Shown: positions 28,050 to 36,298 of the stretch, one piece after another
How positions within the stretch are numbered: position 1 is the first letter of the stretch
Layout of the letters: every line of letters starts with the position of its first letter
NCBI GenBank assembly: GCA_029202385.1
Contig: CP119314.1
Location: forward strand, 3,660,501 to 3,724,500
From: Candidatus Sphingomonas phytovorans
GTDB taxonomy: Bacteria > Pseudomonadota > Alphaproteobacteria > Sphingomonadales > Sphingomonadaceae
Length of the DNA stretch: 64,000 nt
Reading direction: 5' to 3'
Position numbers and translations under genes: made by a program
Notes under the pieces: generated by a model
Databases searched by the model: none
Seen by the model: only the letters and a program-made list of their open reading frames with translations
Told to the model about the DNA's origin: nothing

Positions 28050-28150
28050 ATACCCCTCCCGCGATGACGCGGTCATCAGTCGGCAAATGAATCGATGTTA
28101 GCCATCAAATGCTCAACATCCGCATCGGTTGACCGGCGACGACCATTTTG
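28050..28150. repeat. Diverged 100-base repeat, copy B
   Basis: Partner of the repeat at 25864-25977, in direct orientation: cgcgatgacgcggtcatc, gtcggcaaatgaatcga, gccatcaaat and gttgaccggcgacgacc are shared. It abuts copy 3 of the palindromic element on its left and ends shortly before the 3' end of the immunity-like gene. Confidence 0.65.
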
Positions 28151-28174
28151 GACGCGATAACGAATGTGGCAGAG

Positions 28175-28762
28175 TCAGATAATTCCAGCTTCGGGATTCG
28201 CATCGCATACTTGGCCCGACCAATCTGCGAGAAATAGCGCGCTCCATTGGGCAAGAACGCCGTAGAATATGTCGCCATCAATCCACTCTTCCTCAATGGA
28301 TTTAGCAGTGTCGACGGAACAATCCATATTCTGGAATGCAATCAGACGAACCTTTTCTCCGACATCAAACTGCAGAATGTGACTGCCATCATCGAATGCC
28401 TCGTCCCCATCGGGGGCCCATGGTATCTTGGAGCCATAAAGCTCACTGGAAAATTCTGATTTTGGATAGGAAAAATAGTCACTTCGGGCAACATCCCGGT
28501 AGATAGCATCGAGAAAAGCCTCGACAATCACGGGAGCGCTAACGTCAGACAGGTACGAAATTCCGTGTGTTCCGCGCCTTCCAAGCCGGTCTTTTACTTC
28601 ACTAAACGAGCAACCCAGCATGGACGCATCCGGTTCTCTCACACCAAATATTTTCCCTCGGACGTGGACCACGAAATAGCCAAGCGCTCGCTGACTGAGA
28701 CTGGGAAAGGCTTCCGTGATGGAGCTTTCGATCGCGAAAGAACTCTGATCACCCACAATCAC
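28175..28762 (-). CDS. Imm42-like immunity protein (orphan)
   Basis: 195 residues. The pattern MIVGDQSSFAIESSITEAF, then ALGYFVVHVRGKIFGVREPD and LGRRGTH fits the Imm42 family of immunity proteins, which protect cells from toxins of contact-dependent or type VI polymorphic systems. I start it at GTG 28762 because AGGAG lies 7 bases upstream and the family begins at this Met-Ile-Val-Gly; an ATG at 28816 gives an odd 18-residue leader. No toxin, Rhs or VgrG gene is nearby, so it is an orphan. Its base composition is close to half G+C, well below the flanking genes, which suggests acquisition. Confidence 0.7.
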   Translation of the reverse strand: MIVGDQSSFAIESSITEAFPSLSQRALGYFVVHVRGKIFGVREPDASMLGCSFSEVKDRLGRRGTHGISYLSDVSAPVIVEAFLDAIYRDVARSDYFSYPKSEFSSELYGSKIPWAPDGDEAFDDGSHILQFDVGEKVRLIAFQNMDCSVDTAKSIEEEWIDGDIFYGVLAQWSALFLADWSGQVCDANPEAGII

Positions 28763-29030
28763 GTTGCAACTCCTGAAGAACGGCCAACCACCGATCACAA
28801 ACGTTAGGCGCCACATGCGCCTTACGTAAGATTGCCGCTTTCGGCCCGCTCAGCCTCAAGGCACGGCGAGCCGCCAACCAGTTTACTCGTCACTTTCAGT
28901 CGCCGGCAATCGCCCATGGCCCGCAAACAGGCATGAGCCCCAAATCCAATTGGGGTCTCCGTCGAGATAAGATGTTTTGTCGTGCGGGCGCCGCCGCGAC
29001 ATCGTCGCGCGAGCAATCGGGAGAGCGGCG

Positions 29031-29951
29031 ATGAAGTGGATGATGTTCGGCAGCGTGATCGGCGCGGCGATGGCCTCGGTGGCAGCGATGGCGGCGGCAC
29101 CGGTGGACGATCCGCTGACCCGGCCGATCGCACCCGATTATGCCGCGCGCTGGCTGGCGCCGCAGGCACCGGTGCAGGTGCACGGCAATTTCTATCTGGT
29201 CGGGTTCGGCGGGCTGAATGTCGGGCTGATCCGCACCAGCGCCGGGCTGATCCTGATCGACGGCGCGGTGCCGCAGGCGGTCGAGGATATCGAGGCGCAT
29301 ATCCGCCAGCTCGGCTTCAGCGTGAAGGACGTGAAGTTCATCCTCAGCACCGAGCCGCATTACGACCATGCCGGCGGCATCGCCGCGCTCGCGCGCGATA
29401 GCGGCGCGCGCGTCATCGCCAGCCGGGCCGGCGCGCAGATGCTCGGTCTCGGCCACAGCCTGGCGGACGACCCGCAATTCGGCCTGCTCGAAGGCTTTCC
29501 GCCGGTCGCCGGGGTGCGCACGCTCGATGACGGCGAGAAACTTCGGCTCGGCGACACGGTCATCACCGCGCGGGCCACGCCGGGCCATACGGCGGGGAGC
29601 ATGAGCTGGACCTGGCGCTCCTGCGCCGGCCGCGTCTGCCGGAACATCGTGTTCGGCGCGAGCCTCAACCCCGTGTCGACGAAAGAGTGGCGCTTTTCGG
29701 ACCCGGAACACGCGGCGGGTGTCGCCGCGTTCCGCAAGACCTTCGGGGTGGTTGCCGCGCTCCCCTGCGATATCCTCGTCACGTCCCATCCGGATGCATC
29801 CGGCGGCGACGTCAAACTGGCGAAATTCCGCGAGCACGAGACGCCCAACCCGTTCGTCGATCCCGGCGCCTGCCGCGCCTATGCGGCCAAATATGAGACC
29901 GCGCTGAATACACGCCTCGCCAGCGAACGGGCGAACATGGCGGCGCCCTGA
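29031..29951 (+). CDS. Subclass B3 metallo-beta-lactamase with Glu at the first zinc-ligand position
   Basis: 306 residues from ATG 29031 (GGGAGAGCGGCG upstream), with a signal peptide to about residue 22, so periplasmic. It has the B3 layout: Glu108-x-His110-x-Asp112-His113 in STEPHYDHAGG, His186 in TPGHTAGS and His253 in TSHPDAS. Standard B3 enzymes have His or Gln at the first of these positions (116 in standard numbering); Glu there marks the B3-E variants reported in sphingomonads, such as SIE-1 of Sphingobium indicum. Cys246 and Cys281 could form the usual B3 disulfide. Beta-lactam hydrolysis is likely but its spectrum is not predictable. No regulator is adjacent. A scrap of a second copy lies at 27463-27530. 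Confidence 0.88.
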   Translation: MKWMMFGSVIGAAMASVAAMAAAPVDDPLTRPIAPDYAARWLAPQAPVQVHGNFYLVGFGGLNVGLIRTSAGLILIDGAVPQAVEDIEAHIRQLGFSVKDVKFILSTEPHYDHAGGIAALARDSGARVIASRAGAQMLGLGHSLADDPQFGLLEGFPPVAGVRTLDDGEKLRLGDTVITARATPGHTAGSMSWTWRSCAGRVCRNIVFGASLNPVSTKEWRFSDPEHAAGVAAFRKTFGVVAALPCDILVTSHPDASGGDVKLAKFREHETPNPFVDPGACRAYAAKYETALNTRLASERANMAAP

Positions 29952-30011
29952 ACGCTCTCCCGTCGCATCCCTCTCGACCGGCGCGGCGATCCCACCGCTG
30001 GCCGGGTCGAG

Positions 30012-30278
30012 GTGAACCGGGCACAGATCAACGCGTTCGGCGAATACGGCTGCCCCAAGCCCGCCGCTCAGGCCGAGCGCCGGGCCGAAGCGGTGCTGCA
30101 GATCTATCAGGGCCGACGCGTCACCCCGGGCTATGCCGGCTATCTCGCCCGGCTCGACCGGATGAAGATTCCGTTCCGAATCGGGCTGCTTCAGGGCGGG
30201 GAATGGCGGGCGCCCGCCGGCCTTGAGGCAAACCCGCATTTCCGGGGTTATGTGGTGTTCCTGCTGAATCCGCGGTGA
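30012..30278 (+). CDS. Short hypothetical protein or C-terminal remnant
   Basis: 88 residues from GTG 30012. The frame is open back to the stop of the metallo-beta-lactamase gene and is in phase with it. The sequence (VNRAQINAFGEYGCPKPAAQ, later GYVVFLLNPR) looks protein-like and would end a beta-rich secreted domain, but I recognise no family and see no ribosome site or signal peptide. It could be the tail of a lost gene. Confidence 0.35.
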   Translation: MNRAQINAFGEYGCPKPAAQAERRAEAVLQIYQGRRVTPGYAGYLARLDRMKIPFRIGLLQGGEWRAPAGLEANPHFRGYVVFLLNPR

Positions 30279-30305
30279 GGCGGCGGCTGCGTCTTATAGA
30301 CTTGA

Positions 30306-30413
30306 TTCTTCCCCGGCGAAGGCCGGGGTCCAGTTGGAATGTCCCTGGTAATGAAGCACAGCGCTCTCTCACCAATCTTCCCTAACTGGACCCCGGCCTC
30401 CGCCGGGGAAGAA
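30306..30413. repeat. Large inverted repeat with 30-base arms
   Basis: The arms 30306-30335 and 30384-30413 are inverted copies with one mismatch (ttcttccccggcg/aggccggggtccagtt), separated by 48 bases. Each arm also holds its own small ccccggc..gccgggg hairpin. It fills the convergent gap between the short hypothetical gene and the DJ-1 gene, so it may end transcription from both sides. The motif is of a kind common between sphingomonad genes. Confidence 0.75.
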
Positions 30414-30421
30414 CAAGGGCG

Positions 30422-31150
30422 CTATCCTCGCGGCGGCGGTGCCACGCCGTCGCCCCCGGACATCATCCGCTCAGCCGCCGCCCGAGTCCGCGCATCCCGG
30501 CCCGGTGCCGATTTTGCGGCGAGTGCCTGGTATCGCGCGATCGTCGCGTCGTCGGCATGTTCGGGCGATCCCGAATCGAACGGCGGGTGGGGATCATATT
30601 CGAGACCGAGCTGGACCAGCCGGGCATGCGCCTCGCCGCGGATGACGGCCGTGAGCGCGAGGCCGAAATCGATCCCCGCCGTCACGCCGCCGCCAGTGAC
30701 CCGGTTGCGGTCGAACACCACGCGCTCCCTGACCGGAATCGCGCCGAACGCGGCGAGATGATGGTGCGACGCCCAGTGAGTCGTCGCGCGATACCCCCTG
30801 AGCAGCCCGGCCGCGCCGAGCAGCAGCGCCCCGGTGCAGACGCTCGTCACCCAGGTCGCGCCCGCCGCCGCCTGCCCGACCCAGGCAAGCGTCGCCGCAT
30901 CCTCCATCGCGTCGTTCACGCCGAAGCCGCCGGGGATGCAGAGGATATCGGGCGGCGGCGCATCGGCGAAGCTCGCGGTGGGCAGCAGCGCGAAGCCGGC
31001 GTCGGTCGGCACCGGCGCGAGATTCCGCGCGACGAGATCGATGGTGGCGTTCCCCAGCCGCGACAGGACCTGCGCGGGTCCGGTCAGGTCGAGCTGGGTG
31101 ACGTCGGGAAAGAGCAGGAAGGCAATGCGGATCGGCGACAGCTCGGGCAT
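30422..31150 (-). CDS. DJ-1/PfpI family protein (isonitrile hydratase-like)
   Basis: 242 residues of the DJ-1/PfpI superfamily. The nucleophile cysteine is in the elbow VTSVCTGALLLGAAGLL near residue 103, followed by the conserved THWASHHHL. This arrangement resembles isonitrile hydratase and the N-terminal domains of AraC-type regulators, but there is no DNA-binding domain. The last 40 residues are Ala/Arg-rich and may be disordered. The substrate is unknown. It is separated from the next gene upstream by 85 bases. Confidence 0.88.
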   Translation of the reverse strand: MPELSPIRIAFLLFPDVTQLDLTGPAQVLSRLGNATIDLVARNLAPVPTDAGFALLPTASFADAPPPDILCIPGGFGVNDAMEDAATLAWVGQAAAGATWVTSVCTGALLLGAAGLLRGYRATTHWASHHHLAAFGAIPVRERVVFDRNRVTGGGVTAGIDFGLALTAVIRGEAHARLVQLGLEYDPHPPFDSGSPEHADDATIARYQALAAKSAPGRDARTRAAAERMMSGGDGVAPPPRG

Positions 31151-31235
31151 AAGGACGCTCCTTCAGGTCGAGGATATGCCCAGGCGAGCGGCGCCGATGT
31201 CCCGCGCTTCCCCGTGGTGCTCCACGCTTCGCCAG

Positions 31236-32714
31236 TCACGCGAGAACGGTCTTGATATCCCTGTGCTCGGCGCCCGACAAGGCCACCTCGCGGACCAGCC
31301 ACCACAGCAGCGGCCCGGCGACCGCGAGCCACGGGACCAGGCCGAGCCCCTGCGACCAGCCCCAATAGTCGCCGGCGATCGTGTGGATATCGCCGCGCAG
31401 GAATTTCCGCATGACCGGATCGACCAGCGGAAAGCGGTAGCCGTGCGGCGCCGCGATCTCGGCCGAGGCGATGGCGAGGTTGATGACCATGCCCGACCCG
31501 ATCAGCCCGGCGATCCAGCCCCGCCCGGTCGCGCGCCAGCCCTGCCACAGCGGCGCCAGCCCCAGGCAGAGGAAGCCGATCATCGGCACCGAATGGCGCG
31601 GGCCGGTCGCGTGCCCGCCATCCCAATAGACATAGGCGGCATTGTAGAGGAGCACGGCGATGGCGATCGCGGTGCAGAGCCAGCCCAGGTCGCGCGTCTG
31701 CGGCGACCGGATCAGTCGCGCCAGGCCGAACGGTGCCAGCACCAGCACCGGCGCGACCCAGATCAACCCGCGTTCAGTGCCGAAGATGATCTGTGCCAGC
31801 ACCTCGATCTTGGGATAGGTAAGCCCGAAGAACCCCTGCTGCATGCCGTTGAAGCCGACCACGCCCTGATAGCCGACCCTGAATGGGGTGCCGAAGGCGA
31901 TGCTGTTGTAGATCAGCAGCGGCACCAGCATCACCAGCCCGGCCGCCGCGGCGAGCCCGAACAGCCGCGCGCGGACCGGCCAGGCCAGGTCGCGTGTCCG
32001 CCAGACCACCCAGACGACGATCGGCAAGGCGGGGATGACCACGGGAAATTCGACGACCAGCGCCCAGCCGAGCGCTGCCCCGGCCAGCAGCGGGTAGCGC
32101 CATCGCCCGACCTCGCGCTCGCCCGATGTGCCGCGCCAGATCGCCCAGGTCGCGATCAGCAGCAGCGCGCCGACGGGCGCATGGCCGAACAGCGTGGTCG
32201 ACCAGCCCCATACCGGCGTTGCCATCGCATAGGCGAGCGCGGTGACGAAACCCGCGCGCGGGCTGCCGGTGATGCCGGTCGCGAGATCGAACAGCAGCAC
32301 CGCGGCGAAGGCGGTGAGGACAGCGACCGTCATCGCCACCGCGATCCGCTGCCGCAGCCGCATATAGCTCCACAGCCCGTCGCTCTCGATCGTCTTGGCA
32401 TAGGGGGCGACGCTGGTGCCGGTCAGCGTGTCGGCGATCCACACCGCCGGCATGGCCATGATCGTCATGCCCGGCGCCTTGTCGAGATAGGTGTGCTTGC
32501 CGAATTCGGCCTTGTCGATCGTCAGCGTGCGGAACTCGTCGATCGTCGCGTCGCCCTGCTCAACAAGGGAAACCGCGGTGAACAGGCGCGTCGAGTTGTT
32601 GGGATTATATTCCGACGAGCCGAACCAGCTGATCGAGAACCAGATCAGCACGAACAGGCCGAGCGCGAGCTTATGCGGCGCGCGGGCCGGGGCGGTCTGA
32701 GGCGTCAGGGTCAT
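31236..32714 (-). CDS. Polytopic membrane protein, GT-C glycosyltransferase-like
   Basis: 492 residues with about ten to twelve hydrophobic helices and a large first periplasmic loop (EYNPNNSTRLFTAVSLVEQG, then YLDKAPG). The layout is that of GT-C fold glycosyltransferases (family 39-like), which use a lipid-linked sugar donor at the outer face of the membrane. I see no definite catalytic Asp-Asp motif, so the enzyme role is inferred from topology. It starts at ATG 32714, 4 bases after the end of the DUF2306 gene, and the two form an operon. Confidence 0.8.
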   Translation of the reverse strand: MTLTPQTAPARAPHKLALGLFVLIWFSISWFGSSEYNPNNSTRLFTAVSLVEQGDATIDEFRTLTIDKAEFGKHTYLDKAPGMTIMAMPAVWIADTLTGTSVAPYAKTIESDGLWSYMRLRQRIAVAMTVAVLTAFAAVLLFDLATGITGSPRAGFVTALAYAMATPVWGWSTTLFGHAPVGALLLIATWAIWRGTSGEREVGRWRYPLLAGAALGWALVVEFPVVIPALPIVVWVVWRTRDLAWPVRARLFGLAAAAGLVMLVPLLIYNSIAFGTPFRVGYQGVVGFNGMQQGFFGLTYPKIEVLAQIIFGTERGLIWVAPVLVLAPFGLARLIRSPQTRDLGWLCTAIAIAVLLYNAAYVYWDGGHATGPRHSVPMIGFLCLGLAPLWQGWRATGRGWIAGLIGSGMVINLAIASAEIAAPHGYRFPLVDPVMRKFLRGDIHTIAGDYWGWSQGLGLVPWLAVAGPLLWWLVREVALSGAEHRDIKTVLA

Positions 32715-32718
32715 GATA

Positions 32719-33228
32719 TCAGCCGAACAGCCAGGCGCCGAGCATGCGTCCGAAGGGGAAGGTGAAGAACCCGGCGATGAGCAGGGCGCCCGTCACCATG
32801 CCGCGCACCAGCCTGCGGTGCCGGCCGACCTGATGACGGCGCGCCGTCCACCAGATCAGCGGCGCGACGATGACCACATAGGCCGAAATGACGTGCACGG
32901 GGCCGAGCGAACCGTGGCGGCTTTCGCGCACGCCGAAGGACAGGATCGCGCTCAGCAGCATCGCCGCCACCCAGATCCTGCCGAGCAGGCGGTGCGGCTG
33001 GTCGCCACGCGGTCGCAGCAGCATCACCGGCGTCAGGGCGAGCGCCGGCAGGATCGTGGCGAGATGCGCCCAGACCAGGACGGGCACCCCGCCCCAGTGC
33101 GGATAGCCCCGCACCAGCGCCACCAGCACCGTCGCCAGCAGCACGATCGCGGCGATCGCCAGGAATTTCTCGTATCCGTCGACCGTGAGCGGCCTAACCC
33201 TCGCCGTCCCGCCCGTCACCGTCGCCAT
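32719..33228 (-). CDS. DUF2306 family membrane protein
   Basis: 169 residues with four hydrophobic helices. The pattern PHRLLGRIWVAAMLLSAI with a later GPVHVISAYVVIVAPLIWW and HRRLVRGM matches DUF2306 (COG5395), which has paired histidines in the membrane and may bind haem, though its function is not established. ATG 33228 is the start. It is the upstream partner of the GT-C-like gene. Confidence 0.87.
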   Translation of the reverse strand: MATVTGGTARVRPLTVDGYEKFLAIAAIVLLATVLVALVRGYPHWGGVPVLVWAHLATILPALALTPVMLLRPRGDQPHRLLGRIWVAAMLLSAILSFGVRESRHGSLGPVHVISAYVVIVAPLIWWTARRHQVGRHRRLVRGMVTGALLIAGFFTFPFGRMLGAWLFG

Positions 33229-33290
33229 TGCCTGCCCTGCCCACTGAGAGGAGCAAGCCCTAACCGAAGCTGGCCCGGCAGGTCAAAGCA

Positions 33291-33761
33291 TCAGGGCAGC
33301 GAATCTTCGAGCTGCTTCTGGGCTGCCTTCTTCGCCTGATTCTCGCGCTTGGCCTGCTGCGCCCGCTGGAGGAAGCAGCCGCTCTGCCCGCCCGCGCCGA
33401 CGGTCGAGCAGCTGCCGACACCGCCGCCAACGGTCGGATCATCGACCAGCCCCTGCGCCCTCACCGCCCAGCTCTGGTTTTCCGGCGTGATCTGAAGCTC
33501 CCGCACGTCCTTGGGGATGCGGAACTGCTCGCTCGGCTTGCCGCGCACGCACACCACCACTTCGCTGCCTTCGGCATTGGTCGGGCAGCGTTCGTTGCCG
33601 AACAGGGTGATGACGCCGTTGACCGGCGCGCTGCGCGACACCTCGGACGGGCCCTTCGGCACCACCACGCGCGCGCCGGGCAGGACCGGCCCGACGACCT
33701 GGGCGAACGCCGGGCCGGCCACAGCCAGCGCCAGGGCGGACACCAGGATCCTGACAATCAT
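33291..33761 (-). CDS. Secreted hypothetical protein
   Basis: 156 residues from ATG 33761, with a clear signal peptide (cleavage after PAFA, residue about 20). The mature protein is small and has cysteine pairs (GNERCPTN, VVVCVRG, SCSTVG, GCFLQ) and a Lys/Gln-rich C-terminus. No catalytic motif is visible and I do not recognise a family. It lies between coq7 and the DUF2306 gene on the same strand, with its own spacers on both sides. Confidence 0.8.
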   Translation of the reverse strand: MIVRILVSALALAVAGPAFAQVVGPVLPGARVVVPKGPSEVSRSAPVNGVITLFGNERCPTNAEGSEVVVCVRGKPSEQFRIPKDVRELQITPENQSWAVRAQGLVDDPTVGGGVGSCSTVGAGGQSGCFLQRAQQAKRENQAKKAAQKQLEDSLP

Positions 33762-33788
33762 CACACTCTCCCGTTCAATCCGATTCGT

Positions 33789-34325
33789 TCAAATGCGTTT
33801 GGCGGTGGCGATCGCCGCCTTGCAGCCGAGGCGGATCAGGCCGCTCAGCAGCGGATACCCCAAAGCACGCTCAGCCCCGGAGGCGAGCGCGGTCTCGCGA
33901 TGCTCGACCTCTTCAGCCTGAAAATCCGCGATCGCCTCGGATAGTTCCGGGTCGCTCTCGCCGAGCAGGGCAAGCTGTTCCGAATAATGCTTGTCGATCT
34001 CGGTCTCGACCGCGGCGGTGCAGGCCATCGCCGCCTCCGGCCCGATCGCCGCCGTCACCGCGCCGAGCGCGAAGCCGGCAACGTCCCAGAAGGGCTGGAG
34101 CAAGGTCGGCCGCACGCCGCGCCGTGCCATCATCGCGTCGAAGAAGGCGCGATGGCGCTCCTCCTGCCCGGCCATGCCGGCGATCTTCCGCGCGGCGGGC
34201 GTACGATCCCCCATCACCGCGAGCTGGCCAGCATAGATGCGCGTCGCGCCATATTCGCCCGCTTGATCCACCCGGATCATCGAGCGGGTCGCGCGTTTGG
34301 CGTCACCGGGCCGCCAGCCGCTCAT
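33789..34325 (-). CDS. coq7: Demethoxyubiquinone hydroxylase Coq7
   Basis: 178 residues; a di-iron hydroxylase that adds the last ring hydroxyl in ubiquinone synthesis. The two Glu-x-x-His iron motifs are EERH (near residue 55) and EVEH (near 139), with IRVDQAGEYGATRIYAGQ at the N-terminus. The start ATG 34325 overlaps the dsbB stop by 4 bases (ATGA). A longer frame upstream is only the dsbB shadow. Confidence 0.94.
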   Translation of the reverse strand: MSGWRPGDAKRATRSMIRVDQAGEYGATRIYAGQLAVMGDRTPAARKIAGMAGQEERHRAFFDAMMARRGVRPTLLQPFWDVAGFALGAVTAAIGPEAAMACTAAVETEIDKHYSEQLALLGESDPELSEAIADFQAEEVEHRETALASGAERALGYPLLSGLIRLGCKAAIATAKRI

Positions 34326-34825
34326 CTGGCGAAGGCCGAGACGGTGCGGCGGCGAAGCAGCCAGAGGACGGCAAACCCGCCGGTCAGCGACAGGATCGCG
34401 TTGAAGCCGGCGAGCGAGATGCCGAACAGCGACCATTGCGCCACGTCGCACCGCACGACCGGCGCATCCATGATCCGCTTCAGCATGTCGGCGACCGAGC
34501 CGCCGCTGCCCTGCATCGTCGTGCTGCAGGCGGTGATGCCCTGCCACCAGTGATATTCGACCCCGGCATGGAACACGCCGATCCCGCCGCTGACGAGGAT
34601 CGCGATCGCCGCCGCCGCGACCAGCGCGCGCTTGGCCAGGGCACCGGGCACGACGAACGCCGCGGCGGCCAGCACGATCGCGGTATAGTGCGGCCAGCGC
34701 TGCCAATGGCACATCTCGCACGGGAACAGCCCGCCGATAAATTGCGATCCAAGCGCACCCGCCATCAGGGCGGCGGGCAGGAGCAGCGCGATCCAGCGTG
34801 CGGCGACGAAGCGGTCCCTGGTCAT
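34322..34825 (-). CDS. dsbB: Disulfide bond formation protein DsbB
   Basis: 167 residues with four membrane helices. The first redox pair is Cys-Glu-Met-Cys in GLFPCEMCHWQRWPH, the second is made by the cysteines of ITACSTT and VVRCDVA. The protein re-oxidises DsbA and passes electrons to ubiquinone, which fits its overlap with coq7, a ubiquinone gene. It starts 7 bases after the ctpA stop, so ctpA-dsbB-coq7 may be one transcript. Confidence 0.93.
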   Translation of the reverse strand: MTRDRFVAARWIALLLPAALMAGALGSQFIGGLFPCEMCHWQRWPHYTAIVLAAAAFVVPGALAKRALVAAAAIAILVSGGIGVFHAGVEYHWWQGITACSTTMQGSGGSVADMLKRIMDAPVVRCDVAQWSLFGISLAGFNAILSLTGGFAVLWLLRRRTVSAFAR

Positions 34826-34832
34826 CGCGCGA

Positions 34833-36173
34833 TCAGTGCTTCGTAACCGGCGTCACGCTCGCCACCTGGGGCTGCGGCGTGGAGGCGAGCCGACCGAGCG
34901 TCTTCAGCGCATAGTCGAGCTGGAAATCCTCGATCCCCTTCGCCTTGAGCTGCTCGGGCGTCGCGGCGAAGCGCGGATCAGTCTTGGTATCTTCCTCAAG
35001 CACTGAATTGTCGGCCTTCACCTCGTTGATCAGGTGGCGGCGCAGGTCAGCCTCGCGAAACACCGGTCGCGCCTTGTAGTCGGGGTCGGTGATCTGCGGC
35101 ACCTTGATGTCGGGCTCGATCCCGCCCTCCTGCACCGACCGGCCCGAGGGCGTATAGTAGCGCGATGTGGTCAGGCGCAGCGCGGTATTGTTGCCGAGAT
35201 CGAGCACGGTCTGCACCGATCCCTTGCCGAACGAGCGCTCGCCCATGACCAGCGCGCGATGATGGTCCTGCAGCGCGCCGGCGACGATCTCCGATGCCGA
35301 GGCAGTGCCGGCATTGGTCAGCACGATCACCGGCAGGCCGCGCGCGAGATCGCCGTTATGCGCGTAGAAACGCTGGATATCGCTCTTCTCGCGGCCGCGT
35401 TCCGAGACGATCTCGCCATAGTTCAGGAAATTGTCGGCGACCTTCACCGCCTCGTCGCGCAAGCCGCCGCCATTGTTGCGAAGGTCGACGATATAGCCGA
35501 GCGGCGCATGGCCGAGCGACTTCTCGACGCCGAGGATGGCTGCCCTGGTCGCCTCGCCGGTATTCTCCGAAAAGGCGTTGATGTTGATGATGCCGATGCC
35601 GTTCTTCACTTCCCACTTCACCGGCTTCTGCACGATCTTCTCGCGAACCATCGACACCTCGATCGGCTTGTCGCGGCCGGGGCGGATCAGGGTCAGCGCG
35701 ATCTTGCTGCCGGGGGGACCGCGCATCTCGGTGATCGCCTCGTCGAGCGTCTCGCCATAGATCAGCTTGCCGTTGATATGCGTGATGTAGTCGCCCGGCT
35801 TGACCCCGGCGCGCCAGCCCGGCGTGTCCTCCTGCGGCGAGATCACCTTGACCGCGCCGTCCTCCATGGTGACCGTCAGGCCGAGGCCGCCATAGCTGCC
35901 CAGCGTCTGGATACGCAGATTGTCGTAGTCGAGCCCGGTCTCATACGCGCTGTGCGGATCCAGCGCCGCCAGCATGCCGGTGATGGCGCCCTTGATCAGC
36001 GTCTTGTCGTCGACCTTGTCGACATAGTCGACCTTCACCCGGTTGAAGACGTCCATGAACTGGTCGATCTCGCGATAGGTGCTGCTGTCGACCGCCGCCA
36101 TCGCGCTGGTGCCGACGGGAATGATCGCGAGGACCGCGGCGATCGCGGTCGCCTGAAGAAGTGCACGTGACAT
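34833..36173 (-). CDS. ctpA: C-terminal processing peptidase, S41 family
   Basis: 446 residues, exported (signal peptide about 1-26). A PDZ domain (about 95-180; GGLGLTVTMEDGAVKV) precedes the S41 serine protease core, with the nucleophile Ser in GTASASEIVAG and the general-base Lys in GERSFGKGSVQ. These enzymes cut periplasmic proteins at non-polar C-termini and often regulate cell-wall hydrolases. It lies just downstream of the envC-like gene, a common pairing in alphaproteobacteria that links it to division. Confidence 0.94.
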   Translation of the reverse strand: MSRALLQATAIAAVLAIIPVGTSAMAAVDSSTYREIDQFMDVFNRVKVDYVDKVDDKTLIKGAITGMLAALDPHSAYETGLDYDNLRIQTLGSYGGLGLTVTMEDGAVKVISPQEDTPGWRAGVKPGDYITHINGKLIYGETLDEAITEMRGPPGSKIALTLIRPGRDKPIEVSMVREKIVQKPVKWEVKNGIGIININAFSENTGEATRAAILGVEKSLGHAPLGYIVDLRNNGGGLRDEAVKVADNFLNYGEIVSERGREKSDIQRFYAHNGDLARGLPVIVLTNAGTASASEIVAGALQDHHRALVMGERSFGKGSVQTVLDLGNNTALRLTTSRYYTPSGRSVQEGGIEPDIKVPQITDPDYKARPVFREADLRRHLINEVKADNSVLEEDTKTDPRFAATPEQLKAKGIEDFQLDYALKTLGRLASTPQPQVASVTPVTKH

Positions 36174-36298
36174 AAGCTTTTACCCAGGAAACCGGTTTGC
36201 GGGCATCGTAGCGATCAAATGCCGCGGATGAAAGCGCAGCGCGGCTGAACAGGGGGTGACTCCTTCCGCCCTCCACGCTTCAGGGGAGCTGAAAAACA

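Noticed and set aside
28896..30239. Minus-strand frame of 447 codons over the metallo-beta-lactamase
   Set aside because: Low-complexity product; the plus strand encodes an enzyme with full metal motifs and a signal peptide.
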